Source of the DNA: Amycolatopsis cihanbeyliensis
GTDB taxonomy: Bacteria > Actinomycetota > Actinomycetes > Mycobacteriales > Pseudonocardiaceae
Length of the DNA: 64,000 nt
Reading direction: 5' to 3'
NCBI RefSeq assembly: GCF_006715045.1
Contig: NZ_VFML01000001.1
Span: 3,068,501-3,132,500, forward strand
The notes beneath the pieces are model-generated. The model searched no databases. It saw nothing but the letters and a program-made list of their open reading frames with translations, and was not told the DNA's origin. Each line of letters begins with the position of its first letter. Position 1 is the stretch's first letter. The position numbers and the translations under genes are program-made. Shown here in pieces: positions 8,880 to 17,705 of the stretch.

Positions 8880-9738
8880 CAGGGTTTCTGTGGCGAAGAC
8901 CTACAAGCTCTACATCGGGGGGAAATTCCCCCGCTCGGAGTCCGGCCGGGTATACCCGGTGCACGACGCCAAGGGCCGGTTCCTCGCCAACGCCGCGCAC
9001 TCCTCGCGCAAGGACGTGCGGGACGCGGTCGCCGCCGCGCGCAAGGCGTTCGCGGGCTGGTCCGGGGCCACCGCCTACAACCGGGGCCAGGTGCTGTACC
9101 GGGTGGCCGAGATGTTGGAGGGTAGGCGGGAGCAGTTCGCCGGTGAGGTCGCCGCCTCGGAGGACATCCCCGCGCGCAAGGCACAGTCCGCTGTGGACAC
9201 CGCGATCGACAGGTGGGTGTGGTACGCGGGCTGGACCGACAAGATCGCCACCGTGCTCGGCGCGGCCAACCCGGTGGCCGGGCCGTACTTCTCCTTCACC
9301 GTCCCGGAACCCACCGGGGTGGTGGCGATCCTCGCGCCGCAGCGGTCCTCGCTGCTCGGCCTGGTGAGCGTGCTGGCCCCGGTGCTGGCCGCGGGCAACA
9401 CCGCGGTCGTGGTCAGCAGCGCCGACCGCCCGCTGCCCGCGATCACCCTTTCCGAGGTGCTGGCCACCGCCGACCTGCCCGGTGGCGTGGTCAACATGCT
9501 CACCGGGCGGGCCGCGGAGCTGGGCTCCTGGCTGGCGGCGCACGCGAACGTGAACGCCCTGGACCCCACCGGGGCGGAGCCTGTCGAGCGCGGCGAGCTG
9601 GCCAGGCTGGCCGCGGGCACGGTCAAGCGGGTGCTGACCGTGCCCGAGGACGAGCCGGACTGGACGCAGCGCCCGGACCTCGGCAGGTTGCGGACCTACC
9701 TGGAGCCGAAAACCGTCTGGCACCCCATGGGCGTGTGA
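8872..9738 (+). CDS. Truncated, non-catalytic aldehyde dehydrogenase paralogue
   Basis: A 288-residue protein starting at the ATG overlapping the upstream stop by eight bases, so translation is coupled. It matches the N-terminal half of ALDHs (YIGGKFPRSESGR, AAARKAFAGW, WYAGWTDK). However, the PWNFP loop reads APQRSSLL, and the catalytic-Cys and Glu domains are missing, replaced by about 60 unrelated C-terminal residues. The frame is clean and ends naturally, so it looks maintained rather than decayed. It probably pairs with the upstream active ALDH as a structural or regulatory subunit, which is an inference. The convergent permease gene ends four bases away. Confidence 0.85.
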   Translation: MPDRVSVAKTYKLYIGGKFPRSESGRVYPVHDAKGRFLANAAHSSRKDVRDAVAAARKAFAGWSGATAYNRGQVLYRVAEMLEGRREQFAGEVAASEDIPARKAQSAVDTAIDRWVWYAGWTDKIATVLGAANPVAGPYFSFTVPEPTGVVAILAPQRSSLLGLVSVLAPVLAAGNTAVVVSSADRPLPAITLSEVLATADLPGGVVNMLTGRAAELGSWLAAHANVNALDPTGAEPVERGELARLAAGTVKRVLTVPEDEPDWTQRPDLGRLRTYLEPKTVWHPMGV

Positions 9739-9742
9739 TCCG

Positions 9743-10576
9743 CTACTTCACCGCGCCCATGGACAGGCCGCGCACCAGGTGGTTCTGCGCGAACCAGCCG
9801 ACGATCACCACCGGCAGCGAGGCCATCAGCGCCGCCGCCGAGAGCTGGGCCCAGTACAGGCCCTCGCTGGTGATGAAGCCGACCAGGAACACCGGCACGG
9901 TTCCGGACCTGGCCGCGGTGAGGTTGACCGCGTAGAAGAACTCCGTCCAGGAGAAGATCACGCAGATCAGCGCGGTCGCCGCGATCCCGGGCGCCACCAC
10001 GGGAAGGATCACCCTGCGCAGCAGGGTCGGCAGGTTCGCGCCGTCGATCCGGCCCGCCTCGATCATCTCCTGCGGCACCTCGAGGAAGAAGGAGCGCATC
10101 ATCCACACCGCCAGCGGCAGGTTCATCCCGGTGTACAGGATCACCAGCGCCCACACGTTGTCCAGCAACTGGACGTTCTGCGAGATCACGTACAGCGGGA
10201 TGATCGCGGCCACGATCGGCAGCATCTTGGTGGAAAGGAAGAAGCCCAGCGCGTTGCTGGTCCAGCGGATCGGCGAGATGGACAGCGCGTAGGCCGCGGG
10301 AACCCCGAGCGCGAGCACCGCCAGGGTGGACACCACGGTGACGAAGGCCGAGTTCCCGAGGTAGGGCAGGAAACCGCGTTCCAGGACACCGGCGAACTGT
10401 TCCAGCGTGGGGGTGAAGAACAGGGTCGGCGGGTCGGTGTACGCGGCGGACTCGGTCTTGAACGAGGTCAGCAGCATCCACAGCAGCGGGAACACGAACA
10501 GGATCGCGACCAGCCAGGTGAACAGCGTCAGCGCGGAGCCACCGAGCCTGCCGCGCAGTGAGGTTCGCATCGCCAT
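9743..10576 (-). CDS. Carbohydrate ABC transporter permease (MalG/CUT1 type)
   Basis: A 277-residue inner-membrane permease with six predicted helices. The EAA loop that contacts the ATPase is EMIEAGRIDGANLPTLLRRVILP. The N-terminus is basic and followed by a long first helix. Start ATG 10576 is chosen; the same frame stays open upstream through the next gene but without coding character. It lies two bases after the partner permease. Together with the partner permease and the binding lipoprotein it forms a CUT1 sugar importer. Confidence 0.92.
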   Translation of the reverse strand: MAMRTSLRGRLGGSALTLFTWLVAILFVFPLLWMLLTSFKTESAAYTDPPTLFFTPTLEQFAGVLERGFLPYLGNSAFVTVVSTLAVLALGVPAAYALSISPIRWTSNALGFFLSTKMLPIVAAIIPLYVISQNVQLLDNVWALVILYTGMNLPLAVWMMRSFFLEVPQEMIEAGRIDGANLPTLLRRVILPVVAPGIAATALICVIFSWTEFFYAVNLTAARSGTVPVFLVGFITSEGLYWAQLSAAALMASLPVVIVGWFAQNHLVRGLSMGAVK

Positions 10577-10578
10577 CG

Positions 10579-11514
10579 TCACTTCACCCCGCCCTTCACG
10601 TCGAACGTCCGGAACATCAGCCGCAGCGCGAAGGTCGCCACGATCAGGGTCAGCACCACCACGATGACGCCCATCGCCGAAGACTGGCCGATGTCGAAGC
10701 CCTGGAATGCGCGCTGGTAGATGTAGAACGGCAGGTTGGTGCTCGCCGTGCCCGGGCCGCCCTGCGTCATCAGGTAGATCGCGTCGAAGCTGTTCACGAT
10801 GTAGATCGCCCCGAGCAGCGCCGCGAGTTGCAGGTACCGGCTCAGCTGCGGCAGGGTGATCGACGCGAAGGTGCGCCAGCGGCCGGCGCCGTCCACCTGG
10901 GCCGCCTCCAGCACCTCCCTGGACTGACCCTGCAGGCCGGCCAGGATCAGCAGGGCCATGAACGGTGTCCACTGCCAGATGATCTGGGTCATCACCGCGG
11001 CCAGCGGGTACTCCGAGAGCCAGTCGGTGCTGCCGCCGAGGACGAAGTTCAGCAGCCCGTAGGTCGGGTCGAACATCGTGGTCTTCCACAGCAGCGCCCC
11101 GGCCGCGGGCAGGATCAGGAACGGGGTGATCAGCAGGGTGCGCACCACGCCGCGGCCGAGGAACTTCCGGTCCAGCAGCAGGGCCAGCCCCAGCCCGACG
11201 GCCATGGACAGCAGCACGCAGAGCACGGTGATCAGCACGGTGTTCAGCATCGCGCCGCGGAACTGGCTGTCCGCGAACACGTCCACGTAGTTGCTGAACC
11301 CGACGAAATGCTGCGAGCCGGGACGCACCAGGTTCCAGGACTGGAACGAGTAGAACACCGTGAGCAGGAAGGGAACCTGGGTCACGACGATGGTGAACAG
11401 CAAGGCGGGCAGCAGCGGCGCCCTGCGCTTCCACCCGCCGCGCGAAGGGCGGGACGGGGTGGTACGAACCGGGCTGCTCGCGGCCCGCGGCGCGGCCGGT
11501 GCTGTCGACGTCAT
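10579..11514 (-). CDS. Carbohydrate ABC transporter permease (MalF/CUT1 type)
   Basis: A 311-residue permease with a Pro/Arg-rich cytoplasmic N-terminus and six membrane helices. The EAA motif is EVLEAAQVDGAGRWRTFASITLPQ. Its start overlaps the stop of the binding-protein gene by four bases and it is followed at two bases by the second permease, so the three are one transcript. The substrate is unknown. The adjacent zinc dehydrogenase suggests a polyol or sugar. Confidence 0.92.
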   Translation of the reverse strand: MTSTAPAAPRAASSPVRTTPSRPSRGGWKRRAPLLPALLFTIVVTQVPFLLTVFYSFQSWNLVRPGSQHFVGFSNYVDVFADSQFRGAMLNTVLITVLCVLLSMAVGLGLALLLDRKFLGRGVVRTLLITPFLILPAAGALLWKTTMFDPTYGLLNFVLGGSTDWLSEYPLAAVMTQIIWQWTPFMALLILAGLQGQSREVLEAAQVDGAGRWRTFASITLPQLSRYLQLAALLGAIYIVNSFDAIYLMTQGGPGTASTNLPFYIYQRAFQGFDIGQSSAMGVIVVVLTLIVATFALRLMFRTFDVKGGVK

Positions 11515-12857
11515 TGGGTCTCCCGGTAGGACTCACCGACGGTCTCCGCGTATCGCTGGGACTGCTCCAGCGCCTCGTCGACGGAGATGCGCCCGGCGAT
11601 GGCGGCCGAAAGCTGCTGGCTCACCCGGGTTCCGAGGTCCTGGAACTCGGGGATGCCGACGAACTGGATGCCCGGGTAGGGCACCGGTTCGGTCATCGTC
11701 TCCTGCTGGTTGGCATGCCGGATGCCGTCCAGCGTCGGCTGGGCGTACGCCCGCGCGGCCTCGCGGTACTCCGGAATGTCGTATGTGGACTGCCGGCAGC
11801 CCGGCGGCACACTGTTCCAGCCGAACTCCTCGCCGACGGTCTGCACGAACTCCTTGTTCGTCATCCAGCGCATGAAGCTCCACGCGTCCCGCTTGTTCTC
11901 GGTGACGGTGGGCATGGCCAGCGCCCAGGTGTAGAGCCACCCGCTGGCCTCGGTGTGCCGAACCGGCGCGGCGACGTAACCGGACTTCCCCGCGACCTCG
12001 CTGCTGGACGGGTCCTCGTTGGTCCCGGCCATCACCGTCGCGTCGTACCACATCGCGGCCTGCCCCTGGCCGTACCGCGTGCCGCACTCGGTGAAGCCGG
12101 CGCTGGAGGCGCCGACCTCACCGTGCTCGCGGACCAGGTTCACGTAGAACTCGGTGGCCGCCCGGAACTCGGGTGAGTCGAGCCGGGCATTCCATTGCTC
12201 GTCGTACCAGCGGCCGCCGAAGGTGTTCAGCACCGTGTTGAACGGCGCGAGACTCTCGCCCCAGCCCGGCTTGCCGCGCAGGCAGATCCCGGCGACCCCG
12301 GCTGCGTCGTCGTCGAGTCTCGCGGCGAACTCGGCGATCTGCGTCCAGGTGGGGTGCTCCGGCATGGTCAGCCCTGCCTGCTGGAACAGGTCCTTGCGGT
12401 AGGCCACGAAGGAGGACTCGCCGTAGAACGGGACCGCGTACATCGAGCCCTGGTAGGAAAGGGACTCGCGGATGCTCGGGATGAAGTCGTCCGGATCGTA
12501 GCCGGGGCTGGCCTCGATATGCGGCCGCAGGTTCTCCAGCCAGCCGTTGGCCGCCCACTGCGGTGTCTCGTAGTTGCTGATCATCACCACGTCGAACTCG
12601 CCGCCCTGGGTCGAGGTGGAGGCGGTGATCTTCGCGCGGGCCTGGTTCTCCGGCAGGGACACGAACTTCAGCTCTACCCCGGGGTTGTCCCGCTCGAACC
12701 GGTCGGACAGCTCGATGGCGTCGTTCATCTGCGGGTTGGCCACGATCGCGATCACCAGGGTGCGCCCGCCGGCCCCCAGCGCCCCGGCACCGGCGCACCC
12801 GGTGAGCAGCAGCACCACCCCGAGCAGCGCCGTGGCCAGCCGGGTTCGCCTAACCAT
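11511..12857 (-). CDS. Sugar ABC transporter substrate-binding lipoprotein
   Basis: A 448-residue extracellular binding protein. The signal peptide ends in a lipobox LLLTGC, so the mature protein is lipid-anchored at the Cys. The body is the family-1 extracellular solute-binding fold (NPQMNDAIELSDRFERDNPGV, then FDVVMISNYETPQWAANGWL), typical of CUT1 importers for sugars or polyols. The start overlaps the upstream zinc dehydrogenase by eight bases. The cluster lacks an ATPase, which in actinomycetes is often supplied by a shared MsiK-type protein. Confidence 0.92.
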   Translation of the reverse strand: MVRRTRLATALLGVVLLLTGCAGAGALGAGGRTLVIAIVANPQMNDAIELSDRFERDNPGVELKFVSLPENQARAKITASTSTQGGEFDVVMISNYETPQWAANGWLENLRPHIEASPGYDPDDFIPSIRESLSYQGSMYAVPFYGESSFVAYRKDLFQQAGLTMPEHPTWTQIAEFAARLDDDAAGVAGICLRGKPGWGESLAPFNTVLNTFGGRWYDEQWNARLDSPEFRAATEFYVNLVREHGEVGASSAGFTECGTRYGQGQAAMWYDATVMAGTNEDPSSSEVAGKSGYVAAPVRHTEASGWLYTWALAMPTVTENKRDAWSFMRWMTNKEFVQTVGEEFGWNSVPPGCRQSTYDIPEYREAARAYAQPTLDGIRHANQQETMTEPVPYPGIQFVGIPEFQDLGTRVSQQLSAAIAGRISVDEALEQSQRYAETVGESYRETQ

Positions 12858-13854
12858 CCTGTGCCCCGGGCACGACCTGCACCTTCATGCCGCCGCCGCT
12901 GCGCATCAGCGACAGCGCGTCGGCGAACCGGTCCAGCGGCAGGGTGTCGGTGAGCAGGCTGCCCGTGTCGATCATGCCCTTGGCGACCAGGTCGAGCGCG
13001 GCGCCGTAGCTGTGCAGCACCGCCATGGAGCCGACCACGGTGATCTCGTCGTTGTAGATCCGGAACGGCGAGAGGGCCACCCTGGCCTCCTCCGGCGCCA
13101 CCCCGAACACCAGCAACCTGCCGCCGCGACGCAGCGAGTCGAAGGCGGCCTCGATGGCGGGCACGGCCCCGGTGCAGTCGGCCGCGGCGTCGAACCGCTC
13201 CCCGTCCAGCTCGGCGACGTCCCCGGCCACCGCGCGGGCGCCGAGCTCGGCGGCCCGGCCGAGCCGGGCCAGGTTGCGGTCCACCACGGTGACGGCGGCC
13301 CCGGCGCGCTGCAGCAGCTGCTGCATGATCAGTCCCATGGTTCCGGCGCCGACCACCAGGAACCGCTCACCCGCCTCGACGCCGACCCTGCGCACCCCGT
13401 GCACCGCGCAGGAGACCGGCTCGACCAGCGCGCCCTCCTGGAAGCTGAGGTGGTCCGGCAGCCGGTAGCAGGTGGATGCCGGTACGGCGACGTACTCGGC
13501 GAACGCGCCGTTCACGGTGTCACCGGTGGCTCCCCAGTTCTCGCACAGGTTGCCGTGTCCCGCCCGGCACGGATGGCAGTACCCGCAGAACAGCGAGGGG
13601 TCGACCGCGACCCGGTCGCCGACCCGCCAGCCGCCCGGCACGTCCCCGCCGATCTCCACGATCTCCCCGGCGAACTCGTGGCCGGGCACGATCGGGTAGG
13701 GCGTCGGGGGGAAGTGACCGTCGGCGATGTGCAGGTCGGTGCCGCAGATCCCGCAGGCCCCCACTCTCAACACCACCTCGCGGTCACCGGGCTTGGGGTC
13801 GGGCACCTCACCGACCCTGATCGAACCCGGCTCGTCGATGATCGCGGCCCGCAT
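12850..13854 (-). CDS. Zinc-dependent medium-chain alcohol/polyol dehydrogenase
   Basis: A 334-residue MDR-family dehydrogenase. The catalytic zinc ligands lie in GACGICGTD and GHEFAGE; the structural zinc site is the four-Cys loop CGYCHPCRAGHGNLC. The Rossmann motif is VVGAGTMGLIMQ. This is the sorbitol/threonine/xylitol dehydrogenase-like branch, likely oxidising a sugar alcohol brought in by the co-transcribed ABC importer. It is first in the operon, directly downstream of an intergenic region with palindromes matching a regulator site. Confidence 0.92.
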   Translation of the reverse strand: MRAAIIDEPGSIRVGEVPDPKPGDREVVLRVGACGICGTDLHIADGHFPPTPYPIVPGHEFAGEIVEIGGDVPGGWRVGDRVAVDPSLFCGYCHPCRAGHGNLCENWGATGDTVNGAFAEYVAVPASTCYRLPDHLSFQEGALVEPVSCAVHGVRRVGVEAGERFLVVGAGTMGLIMQQLLQRAGAAVTVVDRNLARLGRAAELGARAVAGDVAELDGERFDAAADCTGAVPAIEAAFDSLRRGGRLLVFGVAPEEARVALSPFRIYNDEITVVGSMAVLHSYGAALDLVAKGMIDTGSLLTDTLPLDRFADALSLMRSGGGMKVQVVPGAQDG

Positions 13855-13890
13855 GCCACCACACCTCTCTGTTACCTAGCTGAGCCGTGT

Positions 13891-13904
13891 TGCTCATCTG
13901 AGCA
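13891..13904. promoter_or_regulatory. Probable SorC-regulator operator 1
   Basis: A perfect 14-base palindrome, TGCTCA-TC-TGAGCA, lies 37 bases upstream of the dehydrogenase start on the minus strand. The same 6-2-6 architecture with the same arms recurs at 13989-14002. Its place between two divergent promoters suggests that the adjacent SorC-type regulator binds here to control the sugar operon. Confidence 0.65.
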
Positions 13905-13923
13905 CCGAAACGTGCTCGGCGTC

Positions 13924-13934
13924 ATGCTGAGCAT
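13924..13934. promoter_or_regulatory. Related half-site palindrome ATGCT-G-AGCAT
   Basis: A perfect 11-base palindrome between the two longer ones. It shares the TGCT/AGCA core and may be a weaker regulator contact or part of the promoter-spanning array. A further TGCTC half-site is at 13913. Confidence 0.4.
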
Positions 13935-13988
13935 TGAAAATCTCCAGTGTTGGTTACGTCAACCTTTCCGAGGGTTTTCCTGCTAAAG

Positions 13989-14002
13989 TGCTCACATGAG
14001 CA
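13989..14002. promoter_or_regulatory. Probable SorC-regulator operator 2, overlapping the regulator start codon
   Basis: TGCTCA-CA-TGAGCA, identical in arms and spacing to the palindrome at 13891. It covers the ATG (13996) of the regulator gene, so binding would block its own transcription or translation start. This fits autoregulation. Confidence 0.65.
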
Positions 14003-14964
14003 AGAAGCGAGGTGCCCAGGGACTGGATCAGAGCGTGCAGGCGGCGTCGATAGCCCGGCGCTTCTACGTGCTGGGCCAGTCCAAGATCGAGATCGCCGAG
14101 GAGTTCGGGATCAGCCGGTTCAAGGTGGCCCGGATCCTCGACACCGCGCGGGAAACCGGTCTCGTCCGGGTGGAGTTCGACCTGCCGGCCCCGGTCCAGC
14201 TCGACCTTTCCGACGAGTTGCGCACGGCGTACCGGCTGGACCGGGCCCTGGTGCTCGAAAGAGCGTCCACCGAGGAGTCCCGGCCGGCACTGCGGCGCCG
14301 GATCGGGGCGCTCGGCGCGGAGCTGCTGAGCGAGATCGTCACCGAGAAGGACGTGATCGGGCTGTCCTGGGCCCGTTCGGTGAACGTGATGACCGAGGCG
14401 ATCCGCTCGCTACCGCCCTGCCCGATCGTGCAACTGTGCGGAGTGCAGGCGGGGATGGACATGCACGACCGCTCGGTGGAGACCGTGCGCAGGCTGGCCA
14501 CCGTCTCCGGCGGGGACCCGTACCCGATCTACGGGCCGCTGGTCCTGCCCGACCGGCGCACCGCCGACATCCTGCGCGGGCAGCCAGGGATCGCCGAGAC
14601 CTTCGGCCGGTTCCGTGACCTGACCAAGGCCGTGGTGAGCATCGGGGCGTGGCAGCCCGGCGAGTCCACTGTGTACGACTCGCTACCGGAGGCGCAGCAG
14701 GAGGCGATCAGCGAGCGCGGGGCCAAGGCCGAGGTCGCCGCCCAGCTGTTCGACGCGCGGGGAAACGCGCTGTCCACCGGGCTCGCCCACCACGTGCTGG
14801 CGATCAGCGCGGAGGAGCTGCTGCGCATACCGGAAGTGATCGCCTTCGGTTACGCCGCGCCGAAGGCCGAGGCCGTGGCCGCGGTGCTGCGCTCCGGGAT
14901 GGTGACCACCCTGATCACCGAAGCGGAGACCGCCGAGTTGCTGCTCGGCCTCGCCTCCGGCTGA
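13996..14964 (+). CDS. SorC/DeoR-type sugar-binding transcriptional regulator
   Basis: A 322-residue regulator. Residues 18-60 hold the helix-turn-helix (RRFYVLGQSKIEIAEEFGISR, then FKVARIL). The rest is the SorC sugar-phosphate-binding domain with VIGLSWARSVNVMTEAI, VQLCGVQAG and the C-terminal GLAHHVLAISAEEL. Effectors of the family are phosphorylated sugars or polyols. It is divergent from the ABC importer/dehydrogenase operon and its start lies within a palindrome also present upstream of that operon, so it most likely represses both. Confidence 0.9.
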   Translation: MSKKRGAQGLDQSVQAASIARRFYVLGQSKIEIAEEFGISRFKVARILDTARETGLVRVEFDLPAPVQLDLSDELRTAYRLDRALVLERASTEESRPALRRRIGALGAELLSEIVTEKDVIGLSWARSVNVMTEAIRSLPPCPIVQLCGVQAGMDMHDRSVETVRRLATVSGGDPYPIYGPLVLPDRRTADILRGQPGIAETFGRFRDLTKAVVSIGAWQPGESTVYDSLPEAQQEAISERGAKAEVAAQLFDARGNALSTGLAHHVLAISAEELLRIPEVIAFGYAAPKAEAVAAVLRSGMVTTLITEAETAELLLGLASG

Positions 14965-14986
14965 GCGTGCGGCCGTCGTGGCGGGC

Positions 14987-15028
14987 GAACTCGCGTACGC
15001 GAACGGCAAACTCGCGCGCGTGAGCGGC
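14987..15028. repeat. Two tandem 21-bp intergenic units between convergent genes
   Basis: Two adjacent 21-base units share the frame (A/G)AACTCGCG-N5-CG-N2-CGGC. They fill most of the 75 bases between the convergent regulator and helicase genes. Each unit contains the near-palindromic core CGCGTACGCG or CGCGCGCG. I recall similar short repeats in intergenic DNA of Pseudonocardiaceae, but could not check. Confidence 0.5.
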
Positions 15029-15039
15029 AAACACGATGG

Positions 15040-17559
15040 TCAGAGTTGGTCCACGCGGGTGACCCGGAGTACGGCGGCGCCCGCCTCGTCGGAGGCGGCG
15101 AGGTCGACCTCGGCACTGATGCCCCAGTCGTGGTCGCCCTCGGGGTCGTCCAGGATCTGGCGGACCCGCCAGACGCCGGTGTCCCGCTCGATCAGCAGCA
15201 GGGCGGGGCCGCGGGCGTCCGGGCCGGTGCCGATCTCCTCGTGCTCGTCGAAGTAGTCCGCCAGCGCGTCCTCCCAGGCTTCGGCGTCCCAGCCGGAGCC
15301 GGCGTCCAGCTCGCCCAGCTCCGCGTAGGCCTCCCTGGCCGCCAGCTCCACCCTGCGGAACATCTGGTTGCGCACCAGCACCCGGAACGCCCGCTCGTTC
15401 GCGGTGACCGGCGGCGGGCCCTCGGGTAGCGCGGCACGCGCCTCCTCCCGCTCGTCCGGGTGCCGCAACGCCTCCCACTCGTCCAGCAGGCTGGAGTCCA
15501 CCTGGCGCACCAGCTCGCCGAGCCACTCGATGAGGTCCTGCAACGGCTCGGTCTTCGCCTCGTCCGGCACGGTGTGCCGCAGCGCGTCGTAGGTGTTGGC
15601 GAGGTACCGCAACACCAGACCCTCGGAGCGGGCCAGCGAGTAGAAGTTGACGTACTCGGTGAAGTTCATCGCGCGCTCGTACATGTCGCGCACGACCGAC
15701 TTCGGGGAGAGCGCGTAGTCCGCCACCCACGGATGCCCCTGCCGGTAGGTCTCGTAGGCGGCGTGCAGCATCTCCTCCAGCGGCTTCGGGTAGCTGATCT
15801 CATCCAGCAGCGCCATCCGTTCCTCGTACTCGAGGCCCCGCGCCTTCATCTCGGCGACCGCCTCGCCGCGCGCCTTGAACTGCTGCTGGGAAAGCACCGG
15901 TCGCGGGTCATCCACGGTGGATTCCACAATGGATACGACATCCAGCGGGTAGCTCGGGGACCCGGCGTCCAGCAGCTCGATCGCGGCGAGCGCGAACGGG
16001 GAAAGCGGCTGGTTCAGCGCGAAGTCGAACTGCAGGTCCACGGTGAGCCGCACGTACCGGCCTTCCGCGTCCGGCTCGGGCAGCCGCTCCACCACCCCCG
16101 CGGCCACCAGCGCCCGGTAGATCGCGATCGCGCGCAGGATGTGCCTGCGCTGCGCGGGCCGGGACTCGTGGTTGTCCTCCAGCAGGTGCCGCATGGCGTC
16201 GTAGGCGTTGCCCGGCCGGGAGATCACGTTCAGCAGCATCGAGTGGCTGACCTGGAAGCTGGAGGCCAGCGGCTCCGGGTCGGCGGCGATCAGCTTGTCG
16301 AAGGTGCTCTCGGTCCAGTTGACGAACCCCTCCGGCGCCTTCTTCCGGACGATCTTGCGCTTCTTCTTCGGGTCGTCCCCCGCCTTCTCCAGCGCCTTCG
16401 CGTTCTCCACCACGTGTTCCGGCGCCTGCACCACCACGTAGCCGTCGGTGTCGAAGCCCGCGCGACCTGCCCGGCCCGCGATCTGGTGGAACTCGCGCGC
16501 CTTCAGGTGCCGCTGGCGTACCCCGTCGAACTTGGTCAACGCGGAGAACAGCACCGTCCGGATCGGCACGTTGATCCCGACGCCGAGGGTGTCCGTGCCG
16601 CAGATCACCTTCAGCAGGCCGGCCTGCGCGAGTTGCTCCACCAGCCTGCGGTACTTCGGCAGCATCCCGGCGTGGTGCACCCCGATCCCGTGCCGCACCA
16701 GCCTGGACAGCGTCTTGCCGAAACCGGCCGAGAACCGGAAGTCGCCGATCGCCTCGGCGATCGCGTCCTTCTCCGCCCTGGTCGAGGGGTTGATGCTCAT
16801 CAGCGCCTGCGCCCGCTCCACCGCCGCGGCCTGCGCGAAGTGCACGATGTACACCGGGGCCTGGCCGCCGGACAGCAACTCCGAGATGGTCTCGTGCATC
16901 GGGGTCAGCGCGTACCGGAAGGTCAGCGGCACCGGGCGCTGGGCCGAGGTCACCACCGCGGTGGACCGGCCGGTGCGCCTGGTCAGGTCCTTCTCGAAGA
17001 AGGACACATCACCCAGGGTCGCCGACATCAGCACGAACTGCGCCCGTGGCAGCTCCAGCAGCGGCACCTGCCAGGCCCAGCCGCGGTCCGGCTCGGCGTA
17101 GAAGTGGAACTCGTCCGCCACCACCTGGCCCGCCGGGGCGTCCGCACCGTCGCGCAACGCGATGTTCGCCAGGATTTCCGCCGTGCAGCAGATGATCGGG
17201 GCATCCGCGTTGACGCTGGAGTCGCCGGTCATCATGCCAACGTTGTCCGCGCCGAAGACCTCGATCAGGTCGAAGAACTTCTCCGAGACCAGGGCCTTGA
17301 TCGGCGCCGTGTAGAAGCTCCGCAGGCCCCGGGCCAGTGCCGCGAAGTGGGCACCGACCGCGACTAAACTCTTGCCCGATCCGGTCGGGGTGGAGAGGAT
17401 GACGTTAGCCTCCGACACGACCTCGATCAGCGCCTCCTCCTGCGCCGGGTACAGCTCGATGCCGCGCCCGGCGGTCCAGGTGGAGAAGGCGTCGAACAGT
17501 GCATCGGGCTCGGGGTCGGCGGGCAGCAGTTGAGTAAGTGAGGAAGTCGCGGAAGTCAT
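15040..17559 (-). CDS. Ski2-like DEAD/DEAH-box helicase with DUF3516 C-terminal region
   Basis: An 839-residue superfamily 2 helicase. Motif I is STPTGSGKSLVA, motif II is DEFH (in VVADEFHFYAEPDRGW) rather than DEAD, motif III is LMSATLG, and motif VI is QIAGRAGRAGFD. Residues 430-839 are the DUF3516 region, which is restricted mainly to actinobacteria. It is related to HelY/Ski2 proteins and may act on RNA or stalled nucleic-acid structures; the substrate is not known. It is divergent from the acidic protein at 17706, with 146 bases between. Confidence 0.92.
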   Translation of the reverse strand: MTSATSSLTQLLPADPEPDALFDAFSTWTAGRGIELYPAQEEALIEVVSEANVILSTPTGSGKSLVAVGAHFAALARGLRSFYTAPIKALVSEKFFDLIEVFGADNVGMMTGDSSVNADAPIICCTAEILANIALRDGADAPAGQVVADEFHFYAEPDRGWAWQVPLLELPRAQFVLMSATLGDVSFFEKDLTRRTGRSTAVVTSAQRPVPLTFRYALTPMHETISELLSGGQAPVYIVHFAQAAAVERAQALMSINPSTRAEKDAIAEAIGDFRFSAGFGKTLSRLVRHGIGVHHAGMLPKYRRLVEQLAQAGLLKVICGTDTLGVGINVPIRTVLFSALTKFDGVRQRHLKAREFHQIAGRAGRAGFDTDGYVVVQAPEHVVENAKALEKAGDDPKKKRKIVRKKAPEGFVNWTESTFDKLIAADPEPLASSFQVSHSMLLNVISRPGNAYDAMRHLLEDNHESRPAQRRHILRAIAIYRALVAAGVVERLPEPDAEGRYVRLTVDLQFDFALNQPLSPFALAAIELLDAGSPSYPLDVVSIVESTVDDPRPVLSQQQFKARGEAVAEMKARGLEYEERMALLDEISYPKPLEEMLHAAYETYRQGHPWVADYALSPKSVVRDMYERAMNFTEYVNFYSLARSEGLVLRYLANTYDALRHTVPDEAKTEPLQDLIEWLGELVRQVDSSLLDEWEALRHPDEREEARAALPEGPPPVTANERAFRVLVRNQMFRRVELAAREAYAELGELDAGSGWDAEAWEDALADYFDEHEEIGTGPDARGPALLLIERDTGVWRVRQILDDPEGDHDWGISAEVDLAASDEAGAAVLRVTRVDQL

Positions 17560-17705
17560 CGTGTCCTAGATCGTGCCATCCCCGGCGCGAGACACGAGGG
17601 GTGATCGCGGCCGATGAGCGGAACCCGTAGGCTTCGACGCAGGCGCGCTCGGGCCAGGGAAACACTCTCGCACGTGCGCACGGCGCGGTAAACCGGAGGG
17701 TCGTA

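Noticed and set aside
9743..11536. A 597-residue open frame on the minus strand joining both permease regions
   Set aside because: Only its C-terminal 277 residues are coding; the rest is a shadow of the MalF-type permease in another frame.
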